This document shows, one piece after another, positions 1-7,779 of a stretch of DNA of 64,000 nt. The stretch comes from Streptomyces sp. DHE7-1 (GTDB taxonomy: Bacteria > Actinomycetota > Actinomycetes > Streptomycetales > Streptomycetaceae): the NCBI GenBank assembly GCA_016432725.1, contig JACJDG010000003.1:5796001-5860000 (forward strand). Direction: 5' to 3'. Positions within the stretch are counted from its first letter, which is position 1. Every line of letters starts with the position of its first letter. The notes beneath the pieces were generated by a model, which saw nothing but the letters and a program-made list of their open reading frames with translations, was not told the DNA's origin and ran no database searches. The position numbers and the translations under genes are program-made.

Positions 1-98
1 TGGGCGGCGTGCTCGGCTCCGGCAAGGCGGGCACGCCTCCTGCGCGCTGGGTGGAGCGGACCGAGGCACTGCCCGACTGGCTGCCGAAGGGACTCTGA
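1..98 (+). CDS. C-terminal end of an unidentified protein (partial)
   Basis: The window opens inside a coding frame that begins at base 3 and runs 32 codons to a TGA at 96-98. The tail is rich in Gly, Pro and Trp and ends LPDWLPKGL. This is too little to assign a family. The frame choice rests only on its being open to the left edge and on typical high-GC third positions. It points toward the MFS gene on the opposite strand, so the two are convergent. Confidence 0.5.
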   Translation, partial: GGVLGSGKAGTPPARWVERTEALPDWLPKGL

Positions 99-183
99 AC
101 CCTTCTCGGAACCGGAACGCTGGCCACCGGGAACTCTCCGTGCTCGATGGGAACTCTGTGTGAGCATCCGTCGTTCCGCAAGT

Positions 184-215
184 AGCCGTCGTCCGCGTCG
201 ACGCGGACGACGGCT
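184..215. terminator. 32-bp perfect palindrome between convergent genes
   Basis: Bases 184-215 form an uninterrupted perfect palindrome (left arm AGCCGTCGTCCGCGTC) centred on the GTCGAC at 197-202. It lies in the 307-bp stretch between the unknown gene ending at 98 and the exporter gene ending at 406, where I see nothing else. The position fits a bidirectional terminator. A perfect palindrome without a loop could also be a protein-binding site. Confidence 0.5.
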
Positions 216-405
216 CTGTCCGGGCAGGTGAACGGCGGGAGGGGTGCGGGTGATGGCGGTTTCCGTCGCTGTGCCGGCCGTGCTCGTCCCGCTACTGGTC
301 TCCCTGGTCGTGGCCGTCCGGGTGGTGCGGACGGCCGGACCACAGCGTGTCCCGTTCCCCCGGCTGCGGTCCGGCCGGCCGCGGTTCCACGAGGCCGCGG
401 GCCGG

Positions 406-1953
406 TCAGCCGATGCCCGGACCCGCCGTGCCGGCGAGGGCCTCGAGATCGCTCCTGCGCACCCTGATCACCAGCCAGGCGGTGAGGAACGCGAGCACGG
501 CCATGGCGGCGGCCGGGACGAAGGCCGCGGAGATCCCGTGGGCGAGCACCTCATGCCCCCAGGGCGCGGGCAGCTGCTGCGTCCTGACGAACTGCGCCTT
601 CTGTACCGGCGTACCGTCGGCGAGGAACTTCGGCAGTTGTTTCTTCGCCTCGTCCGTGCTCGCGGAGCCGAAGACGGTCGTCAGGATGGACAGGCCCAGC
701 GAACCACCGACCTGCTGGGTGGCGTTGAGAAGCCCGGAAGCCGCTCCCGCCTCGTGCTGCGCCACACCGGAGACGGCCGTGACGGTGACCGTCACGAAAT
801 TAAGGCCCATGCCGAAGCCGAACACCACCATCGGTCCCAGCACGCCGCCGAGGTAGGAACTCTCGGGAGTGATGAAGGTCTGCCACACCAGTCCGATCAC
901 CACGAGCGCCGAGCCTGTCATCATGAAGGGCTTGGGTCCGAGCGTGGGCAGGAAGCGCTGGGACAGACCCGCGCCGACCGCGATCGCGAAGGTCACGGGA
1001 AGGAAGGCGAGGCCCGCCTCGATCGCGCTGTAGCCGAGTACGTTCTGCACGAACAGCACGATGTAGAAGAACATGCCGAACATCGCCGCAGCGAGACTCA
1101 GCATGATCACGTACGTGCCCGAGCGGTTGCGGTCGGCGAACATCTTGAGCGGGGTGATCGGTTCCTTGGCCCGCAGCTCGGTGAAGACGAAGGCGAGAAG
1201 GAGCAGCACCGCGGCGCCGAAGGACCCCAGGGTGAGACCGTCCCGCCAGCCCTCCTCCGAGGCGCGGATGAACCCGTACACCAGCGTGGCCATGCCGGCC
1301 GTCGACGTGAGCGCGCCCGCGATGTCGAACCGTCCCGGGTGCCGCTCGGACTCGCTGATGTACAGCGGGGCGAGGAACGCGATCAGCAGCCCGATCGGCA
1401 CATTGACGAAGAGCACCCACCGCCAGTCGAGCCAGTCGGTCAGCATCCCGCCCGCGAGAAGGCCGATGGCACCACCGCCCGCGGACACGGCGGCGAACAC
1501 GCCGAAGGCCCGGTTGCGCTCCGGACCCTCGGGGAACGTGGTGGTGATCAGGGCGAGCGAGGTGGGCGAGGCGATCGCGCCGCCCACTCCCTGCAGAGCG
1601 CGCGCCGCGAGGAGTTGCCAGGGTTCCTGGGCGAGCCCGCCCAGCAGCGAGGCGAAGGTGAACAGCAGGATGCCGGCCATGAACACCCGGCGCCGGCCGA
1701 GGATGTCGCCGGCCCGCGCGCCGAGCAGCAGCAGGCCGCCGAAGGTGAGCGTGTAGGCGCTGACCACCCAAGTGAGGTCGGTGGTGCTGAACTTGAGAGC
1801 GTCTTGAATGTGCGGGAGCGCGATGTTCACAATCGTCGCGTCGAGTACCACCATGAGCTGGCAGGCAGCGATGACCGTGAGCGCGATGCCGGGATGCCCG
1901 TCCCGGCGGGCCGCACCCGGTTGCCGTTCTTGGAGCAGCTGAGAGGTTGTCAC
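406..1953 (-). CDS. DHA2-family (14-TM) MFS multidrug exporter
   Basis: The 515-residue protein fits the DHA2 (EmrB/QacA) family of proton-coupled drug exporters in the inner membrane. The start of TM1 carries the LDATIVNIALP signature (about residues 37-47). Motif A, GARAGDILGRRR, lies at about 78-89, and a Gly-rich motif C segment (AVSAGGGAIGLLAGG) follows near TM5. Its length matches 14-TM members rather than 12-TM ones. The GTG start at 1953 is preceded by GGGGGA six to seven bases upstream. It is divergent from a TetR-family gene, with two identical-arm operators in between, which is the classic repressor-controlled efflux layout. The substrate cannot be told from sequence. Confidence 0.93.
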   Translation of the reverse strand: MTTSQLLQERQPGAARRDGHPGIALTVIAACQLMVVLDATIVNIALPHIQDALKFSTTDLTWVVSAYTLTFGGLLLLGARAGDILGRRRVFMAGILLFTFASLLGGLAQEPWQLLAARALQGVGGAIASPTSLALITTTFPEGPERNRAFGVFAAVSAGGGAIGLLAGGMLTDWLDWRWVLFVNVPIGLLIAFLAPLYISESERHPGRFDIAGALTSTAGMATLVYGFIRASEEGWRDGLTLGSFGAAVLLLLAFVFTELRAKEPITPLKMFADRNRSGTYVIMLSLAAAMFGMFFYIVLFVQNVLGYSAIEAGLAFLPVTFAIAVGAGLSQRFLPTLGPKPFMMTGSALVVIGLVWQTFITPESSYLGGVLGPMVVFGFGMGLNFVTVTVTAVSGVAQHEAGAASGLLNATQQVGGSLGLSILTTVFGSASTDEAKKQLPKFLADGTPVQKAQFVRTQQLPAPWGHEVLAHGISAAFVPAAAMAVLAFLTAWLVIRVRRSDLEALAGTAGPGIG

Positions 1954-1976
1954 TATGGGTCCCCCACAAAGGCTTT

Positions 1977-1996
1977 AGTGAACGCTTGCGTTCACT
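1977..1996. promoter_or_regulatory. TetR operator 1 (inverted repeat)
   Basis: The repeat has arms AGTGAACGC and GCGTTCACT around a TT centre. It lies 24 bp upstream of the exporter start codon. Its sequence is exactly the reverse complement of the second site at 2025-2044, with centres 48 bp apart. TetR-family repressors commonly bind such palindromes in the divergent promoter of their efflux target, so repression of both genes is inferred. Confidence 0.85.
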
Positions 1997-2024
1997 TTCG
2001 CGTCAACGGTAGTGAGTCCCCAAC

Positions 2025-2044
2025 AGTGAACGCAAGCGTTCACT
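2025..2044. promoter_or_regulatory. TetR operator 2 (inverted repeat)
   Basis: Second copy of the same palindrome, arms AGTGAACGC and GCGTTCACT around an AA centre, on the repressor-gene side of the intergenic region. Having one site per promoter suggests coordinated repression of exporter and repressor. Confidence 0.85.
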
Positions 2045-2138
2045 TAATTCCGCGTCGCGTGTCGTGTCCCCCTTGCTGCGACGTGACGCGGCCCCGCCCC
2101 GGAACCCCCGCTTCCTCTTGCATGCTGGAGAAACACAG

Positions 2139-2759
2139 ATGGATACCTCGCGCTGGACGGCCGCTCCCGCTCAGGCGGCCTCCCCCGTCGGCGCGGCGCG
2201 GTGCTCGAGCGCGCGATCCTGGACGCCACCCTGGAGCAGCTCAGCACGGTCGGCTGGAGCGGTCTGACGATGGAGGGTGTCGCGGCCGGCGCCCAGACCG
2301 GCAAGGCCGCGGTCTACCGCCGCTGGCCCTCCAAGGAGGATCTGGTCGCCCACGCCCTCGAAGCCGGACTGCCCCCGTCGAGGAGGTCCCCGACCTCGGC
2401 GGCGTCCGGGAGGATCTGCTGGCCCTGTGCCGGCGCGCGCGGGACGCCATGTTCTCGCTTCCCGGTTTCGCCCTGCGCGCCGTCATTCACGAATGCGATC
2501 CGGCCCAGGTCGAGCGCTTCCACAGTGTGATCTTCGATGGAGTGGTCGAGCCGATGATCGAGCAGCTACGGGAGGTCGTCATCCGAGGTATCGGGCGGGG
2601 GAGGTGCGCCCCGACGCCGACAACGGCTACGTCTTCGACGCCGTCCCGGCGATGATGATGTACCGGACCAAGATGTGCGCCAGCGAATGGAGCGACCAGG
2701 ATCTCGAGGAGATGATTGACCGGCTGATGATGCCCCTGTTGCGGCGGCACGGGTCCTGA
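2139..2759 (+). CDS. TetR-family regulator of the adjacent exporter (three frameshifts as sequenced)
   Basis: Translation needs three frames. ATG 2139 opens in one frame. The HTH (segments AILDATLEQLSTVGWSGLTM and AVYRRWPSKEDLVAH, typical of TetR) is in the second. The ligand-binding core (AMFSLPGFALRAVIHECDP) is in the third, and the C-terminus (VFDAVPAMMMYRTKMCASEW) returns to the first. Each break is healed by one extra base in a five-base run: C5 at 2182-2186, C5 at 2372-2376 and G5 at 2597-2601. The corrected product is about 207 residues, normal for the family. It is divergent from the MFS exporter with paired operators between them, so it is the likely local repressor. I favour sequencing deletions over a pseudogene because other genes here carry the same lesion type. 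Confidence 0.8.
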
Positions 2760-2840
2760 CGGGGGTCGGCCGCGCCCCCGGTCCGATCTTGGGGGCCGGG
2801 GTGTCGCGTGGTCCCGCCGGCGGCGTAACCTAAGGGCGCC

Positions 2841-3542
2841 ATGCCGTACGAACCACCTACACACACCGTCGAGCGCTCCCTGCGCGCCACGACCGGAGCG
2901 AAGGTCATTGCCGGTGTCGACGAGGTGGGGAGGGGTGCGTGGGCCGGCCCCGTCACCGTCTGCGCGGCGATCACCGGACTGCGCCGGCCGCCCGAGGGCC
3001 TGACCGATTCCAAGCTGCTGACCGTGAAGCGGCGTACCGAACTGGCCGGGATACTGCGGTCGTGGGTCACGGCCTACGCCCTGGGACATGCGACGCCCGA
3101 GGAGATCGACGCCCTGGGGATGACCGCCGCGCTGCGGCTGGCCGCCGTCCGCGCCCTGGAGCTCCTGCCGGTTCGCCCGGAGGCCGTGATCCTGGACGGC
3201 AAGCACGACTACCTCGGCGCCCCGTGGCAGGTGCGCACGGTCATCAAGGGTGACCGGTCCTGCGTGGCCGTCGCGGCGGCGTCGGTGATCGCCAAGGTGC
3301 AGCGCGACAAAATGATGGCCGAACTGGGTGTCGACCATGCAGACTTCGGATTCGCGGACAACGCGGGATATCCGTCGCCCGTGCACAAGGCGGCACTGGA
3401 GGTACGGGGACCCACCCCGTACCACCGCTTGTCGTGGGCGTATCTTGATGCGCTGCCCCAGTGGCGGCACCTCAAGAAGGTCCGCAGCTGGACGGAAGGA
3501 AGCGTTCCGGAGATCGAGGGCCAGCTCGGCTTCGACTTCTGA
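2841..3542 (+). CDS. rnhB: ribonuclease HII
   Basis: RNase HII removes misincorporated ribonucleotides and RNA primers from RNA-DNA duplexes in the cytoplasm. The 233-residue protein shows the family signature AGVDEVGRGAWAGPV with catalytic D27 and E28, then ILDGKHDY with D119, and GDRSCVAVAAASVIAKVQRD with D138. GYPSPVHK follows near the end of the core. This gives the four-carboxylate metal site. ATG 2841 is preceded by AAGGG four bases upstream. The C-terminal extension past residue 210 (LKKVRSWTEGSVPEI) is typical of actinobacterial copies. Confidence 0.95.
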   Translation: MPYEPPTHTVERSLRATTGAKVIAGVDEVGRGAWAGPVTVCAAITGLRRPPEGLTDSKLLTVKRRTELAGILRSWVTAYALGHATPEEIDALGMTAALRLAAVRALELLPVRPEAVILDGKHDYLGAPWQVRTVIKGDRSCVAVAAASVIAKVQRDKMMAELGVDHADFGFADNAGYPSPVHKAALEVRGPTPYHRLSWAYLDALPQWRHLKKVRSWTEGSVPEIEGQLGFDF

Positions 3543-3610
3543 CGGTTCCGCTCGCACTGAAGTGCCACCCGGCCAACCGTGCCGCACCAACGTTTGATAA
3601 AAATCAGCTC

Positions 3611-4227
3611 ATGCCTCTCATTCCCGAGGAGCCTCAGATTCACGAGAGTGCCCAGGGTCCCCGCACCGCGCCGACCCCACGCCCCGTACCCGGCCCCCGT
3701 CCCGCGGCTCCGTCCCGCCCCGGTCGTCCAGGCCCCCGCGGCCCGCGCCGCCGGCGCAGCGCGCTTCGCGTGACACGGCCCCGGTCAAGCCGGCCCCGTC
3801 GGGCCCGGCCGCTCCCGCCGCCACGGCTCCGGCCGCCTCACCGGCGGCTCCGCAGATCCAGCTCATCCCCGCCTCGGTCGAGGGCGCGCTCGACGCCGCC
3901 GAAGAGGCAGTGGACCTGCTTCTGGACTCGGGCCGCGCCCCCGGAGAGGTGCTGGTGGTCACCACCGACTCCCAGCACCCGTGGGCGGAGCACGAGTTGT
4001 CCTTCGGAGAAGCCTCCTACTGGAAGCAGCACGACTCCGGTGACGACGTCTTCTACACGGACGCCGTCCACGCCCCCCGTGCTGCGACGCGCCCCGTGGT
4101 CGTCGTGGCCGTCAACGGTGGGTCCGCCGCCACCGTCCTCCCGCTGGCCCACTCGCGGGCCGGAGCGCTGCTGATCGTTTGCGGTGACCCTCAGCAGATC
4201 AACGCGGTGCTGGGCGCGGGCGTCTGA
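3611..4227 (+). CDS. uncharacterised Pro/Ala-rich protein (one frameshift as sequenced)
   Basis: I do not recognise the family. ATG 3611 begins MPLIPEEPQIHESAQGP, followed by a linker of about 70 residues rich in Pro, Ala and Arg. A globular part then starts around PQIQLIPASVEGALDAAEEA and ends in PLAHSRAGALLIVCGDPQQI. Beginning and end lie in different frames. Adding one C near 3748-3753 joins them into about 205 residues. The globular half reads like a compact alpha/beta fold (repeated VVVV and LLIV strands). I see no catalytic motif, signal peptide or membrane segment. It follows rnhB in the same direction after 68 bp. Confidence 0.7.
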
Positions 4228-4264
4228 GGAACGTCCGAGCCCCTCGGGGCCGGGCATGACGAAG

Positions 4265-4296
4265 AGCCGCCCCGGCGACATCCGTACGGTGCGGCT
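4265..4296 (+). terminator. putative hairpin terminator after the Pro/Ala-rich gene
   Basis: AGCCGC at 4265-4270 pairs with GCGGCT at 4291-4296, followed by TTC. The loop is long (20 nt) and the stem short, so this is a weak call. It lies in the 293-bp convergent gap before the next gene, in which I see no coding region. Confidence 0.35.
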
Positions 4297-4520
4297 TTCG
4301 GCATGCCCGGTCAACCGGCGGCGGCGGCGGTCTCGCGCGCGTGGAACGGCCTCGTTCGCGGGCGCCCGAAGGAGCGGTGTGGACCCGCGCCTGTCCGTGG
4401 CAGCGCGGTGGGCAGCCCGCGGGACGGCAACCCTCCCGGCATCGCCGTAACGCGGCGGGTTCCGCCTGCCCCGCCGCACCCTGGCCCTACCCGAAGGTCC
4501 GACCCTCGGGCGAGCCCGCG

Positions 4521-5141
4521 TCAGCGGGCAGCCGCGCGGCGCAGGACCTCGGAGACCGGGCCACCGGTGCGGGGAGGCAGCGGCGGGGCCTGCGACATGG
4601 CGAAGGACTCGGGTTCGGAGTGGGCGTTCGGGTGGCGTCCACCCCGGCCCTCACCGAGTACCTGCCAGCCGTCGCCGGTCAGGGTGATGTACGCCCCGCA
4701 GCGCAGCCCGTGCAGCGTGCAGGCGTCACGCAGCCCCCACATCCAGGCGCCGTCCTCCGCCGTCCAACGCGCTTCGCCCTCACGGCAGTAGAGCAGCACG
4801 GCGGTGCGCACCGGCGTGCGGCGGCGCAGGTCGTGCGGGATGACCCGGCGCAGCTGGTCCAGCAGCGCGTTGCGGAACATCCAGCCGTCGGCCGGCGCGG
4901 GACGCCGTATGAACGACGCGCTGGCGCACAGCCGTTCCTCCGGATCCAGGACGGCGACGACCGCCATGGAAGGCCGGGGGCGATGGCGGGCGTGCAGACC
5001 GCCGACGACCTCACGGGGGTTGCGCAGCAGGGGGATTCCGGCGGCTGCCCACTCCGCGGGCTCGAGCAGGCGGCTGGCGGAAGCGGCGGACGCGGACGTC
5101 GACAAGGAGGCCGCCGAGGACGAGGCGAATCCGAAGGTCAC
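4521..5141 (-). CDS. conserved hypothetical protein
   Basis: The 206-residue protein belongs to no family I recognise. Translation begins at GTG 5141, with GGGAGG just upstream. A Ser/Ala-rich N-terminus of about 25 residues precedes a globular core. The core has the hydrophobic strand SMAVVAVLDPEERLCASASF, a basic stretch (LLDQLRRVIPHDLRRRTPV), the strand TAVLLYCREG, and a Trp-rich segment with MWGLRDACTLHGLRCGAYI. The C-terminal 40 residues look disordered (Pro, Gly, Arg). No signal peptide or membrane segment is evident. It is divergent from nothing nearby and lies upstream of recQ on the other side of a 285-bp gap, so context gives no function. Confidence 0.7.
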   Translation of the reverse strand: MTFGFASSSAASLSTSASAASASRLLEPAEWAAAGIPLLRNPREVVGGLHARHRPRPSMAVVAVLDPEERLCASASFIRRPAPADGWMFRNALLDQLRRVIPHDLRRRTPVRTAVLLYCREGEARWTAEDGAWMWGLRDACTLHGLRCGAYITLTGDGWQVLGEGRGGRHPNAHSEPESFAMSQAPPLPPRTGGPVSEVLRRAAAR

Positions 5142-5426
5142 GTTCCTCCCTTCGGCTACGCGCCCACACTGCGGGCGAGGTCGGGTTCGTGGGAGCGCGC
5201 ACCGCGGCGAAGCCCACGGATCGTGGGCGAGCCGTGCGGGGAGCGGACTTCAATTCTTCCTGTCGAACTTGGATGCGGCAACGAGCAATTGAGGCCGCCG
5301 ACGGTTATCTGGTGGTGCGTGGCTTATATCCCTACCCACAGGGGGCGCTGACGACCCCTGCGAGGCTCGGCCCGGGCACGTTGCGTCGCACGCGAGCTGT
5401 GCCGACCGGGCTCGCGGGGTGCGCCG

Positions 5427-7592
5427 TCACCCCTGGACGGCCAGCACCAGGGGCAGCACGCCTTCGGCACCGGCCCTTCTGAGCAGGCGGGCCGAGACGG
5501 CCAGGGTCCAGCCCGTCTCGGTGAAGTCGTCCACCAGCAGGACCGGACCACGCGCCTCGGCGAGCGTGGCGGCGAGGGCGGGCGGCAGCGTCAGCGAGCC
5601 GTCGAGAGCCTTCAGCCGCTGGGCACTGTTGCTGCGCGGCACCCGGGGCGCGTCCCCGGCGTACTCCACGGAGCCGAGCAGCGGCAACCGGCCGACCTCG
5701 GCGATGCGGGCGCCCAGTGAGCCGATCAGGGCAGGCCGGGAGCGGGAGGCGACGGTGACCACACCCACCGGCCGGGCCTGGGCGTCGGCCGCCCCCGGAG
5801 CCCAACCGCCCGGCCCCTTCGCCCAGTCGGCCAGCACGTCCACCACGGCTCGCGCCACGTCGTCGGGCACCGGCCCGTCGGGAGCCTGGGATGCCAGCAG
5901 GGGCCGCAGCCGGTTACCCCAGCCGATGTCCGACAGCCGGCCCAGGGCCCGCCCGGGCGAGGCCTGTTCGGCGGCCGCGATGCGGCCCTTGAGACCGATG
6001 CCGATCGCCGGGAGCCCGGTCGGCCACATACGGCGCGGCTCCACCTCGACCCCGGCACGCCCCAGGTCGACGCGCGCGGCGTCCAGCGCCGCCGTCGTGG
6101 TGTCGGCGCTGAAGCGCGGTTCCGCGCAGTTGTCGCAGCGGCCGCAGGGCTTGGCGCCCTCGTCGTCGAGCTGCCGCTGCAGGAACTCCATCCGGCAGCC
6201 CGTGGTGGACGCGTAGTCGCGCATCGCCTGTTGCTCAGCCCCGCGCTGCCGGGCCACCCAGTCGTACCGCTCGGTGTCGTAGGACCACGGCTGCCCTGTC
6301 GCGATCCAGCCGCCCTTGACCCGCCGCACCGCTCCGTCCACGTCAAGGACCTTCAGCATCGTCTCCAGCCGGGAGCGGCGCAGTTCCACCAGCGGTTCCA
6401 GGGCCGGGAGGGACAGCGGCCCGTCGGCCCGGGCGAGAACGTCCAGAGTGCGGCGCACGAGGTCCTCGGAGGGAAAGGCGAGCGAGGCGAAGTACTGCCA
6501 GATCGCCTCGTCCTCCTTGCCCGGCAGCAGCAGCACCTCGGCGTGCTCGACACCACGGCCCGCGCGGCCGACCTGCTGGTAGTAGGCGATGGGGGAGGAC
6601 GGTGAACCGAGGTGTACCACGAACCCGAGGTCCGGCTTGTCGAATCCCATGCCGAGCGCCGACGTCGCGACCAGTGCCTTGACCCGGTTGGCGAGCAGAT
6701 CGTCCTCGGCCTGCTGCCGGTCGGCGTTCTCCGTCCTTCCCGTGTACGAGGCGACGGTGTGGCCGCGCTGGCGCAGGAACGCGGTGACCTCCTCGGCGGC
6801 CGCCACAGTGAGCGTGTAGATGATGCCGGAGCCCGGCAGGTCGTCCAGGTGGTCGGCGAGCCAGGCCATCCGGTGCGCCGCGTCCGGGAGGCGCAGCACA
6901 CCGAGGCTCAGGCTCTCCCGGTCCAGCGGACCCCGCAGCACCAGGGCGTTCGAGGTACCGCCGGTGCCGAGCTGCTCGGCCACGTCGGCGGTCACCCGGG
7001 CGTTGGCCGTGGCGGTGGTGGCCAGCACGGGGACACCGGGCGGGAGCTCGCCCAGCATGGTGCGCAGCCGGCGGTAGTCCGGGCGGAAGTCGTGCCCCCA
7101 GTCGGAGATGCAGTGGGCCTCGTCCACGACGAGCAGCCCGGTCGCCGCCGAGAGCTTGGGCAGGACCTGGTCGCGGAAGTCCGGGTTGTTCAGCCGCTCC
7201 GGGCTGACCAGCAGCACGTCGACCTCGCCGCGCTCGATCTCGGCCTGGACGCCGTCCCATTCCTCGGTGTTCGCGGAGTTGATGGTCCGGGCGTGGATGC
7301 CGGCACGCGCCGCGGCCTCCACCTGGTTGCGCATGAGCGCGAGCAGAGGGGAGACGATCACCGTGGGTCCGCTGCCTCTGGCCCGCAGCAGCGACGTCGC
7401 CACGAAGTACACCGCGGACTTCCCCCAGCCCGTGCGCTGCACGACCAGGGCCCGGCGCCGCTCGGCGACCAGCGCCTCGATCGCCCGCCACTGGTCCTCA
7501 CGCAGCCGTGCCGTTGCCGTGGTGTCCCCGACGAGCCGGGCGAGGACGGCGTCGGCCTGCGCCCGGAGGTCCGCGTTGCTGGTGTGCTCCAT
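5427..7592 (-). CDS. recQ: RecQ-type ATP-dependent DNA helicase with C-terminal phosphoribosyltransferase-like domain
   Basis: The N-terminal 460 residues are a superfamily 2 DEAH helicase. Walker A TGWGKS is at 54-59, followed by VVDEAHCISDWGHDFRPDYR and the C-terminal helicase motifs ATSALGMGFDKPD and QQVGRAGRG. A RecQ zinc knuckle follows with Cys at CRMEF and PCGRCDNC. The last 100 residues end in GPVLLVDDFTETGWTLAVSA, which matches the PRPP-binding loop of type I phosphoribosyltransferases; no HRDC domain is evident. Start ATG 7592 has GGGA five bases upstream. An ATG nine bases earlier lacks such a site. The role is 3'-5' unwinding in repair or recombination. What the tail does is unknown. 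Confidence 0.92.
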   Translation of the reverse strand: MEHTSNADLRAQADAVLARLVGDTTATARLREDQWRAIEALVAERRRALVVQRTGWGKSAVYFVATSLLRARGSGPTVIVSPLLALMRNQVEAAARAGIHARTINSANTEEWDGVQAEIERGEVDVLLVSPERLNNPDFRDQVLPKLSAATGLLVVDEAHCISDWGHDFRPDYRRLRTMLGELPPGVPVLATTATANARVTADVAEQLGTGGTSNALVLRGPLDRESLSLGVLRLPDAAHRMAWLADHLDDLPGSGIIYTLTVAAAEEVTAFLRQRGHTVASYTGRTENADRQQAEDDLLANRVKALVATSALGMGFDKPDLGFVVHLGSPSSPIAYYQQVGRAGRGVEHAEVLLLPGKEDEAIWQYFASLAFPSEDLVRRTLDVLARADGPLSLPALEPLVELRRSRLETMLKVLDVDGAVRRVKGGWIATGQPWSYDTERYDWVARQRGAEQQAMRDYASTTGCRMEFLQRQLDDEGAKPCGRCDNCAEPRFSADTTTAALDAARVDLGRAGVEVEPRRMWPTGLPAIGIGLKGRIAAAEQASPGRALGRLSDIGWGNRLRPLLASQAPDGPVPDDVARAVVDVLADWAKGPGGWAPGAADAQARPVGVVTVASRSRPALIGSLGARIAEVGRLPLLGSVEYAGDAPRVPRSNSAQRLKALDGSLTLPPALAATLAEARGPVLLVDDFTETGWTLAVSARLLRRAGAEGVLPLVLAVQG

Positions 7593-7779
7593 GCGTCCCA
7601 TACAACAGGACGGGACTGACAATCGGGCGGGACCGCGGTGGCGTGCGGCCATCCACCGCACTCGGACCGTGGAGAAGCGCGTACAGCGGGGGTCACTCGG
7701 TCGCGCGTCTTGTCGTGTCCCTGATTCGAGTTGTCCACAGGCTCAAGCGGAATCCCGGTATCCGCGAGATCGTCGGCGC

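Noticed and set aside
228..467. Plus-strand frame of 79 codons after the first palindrome
   Set aside because: Arg/Pro/Gly-rich shadow overlapping the end of the exporter gene; no start signal.
244..2655. Plus-strand open frame of 803 codons opposite the MFS gene
   Set aside because: It is antisense to a clear 14-TM exporter, has the low-complexity Arg/Gly/His composition of a high-GC shadow, and only its last part is real (a piece of the TetR gene).
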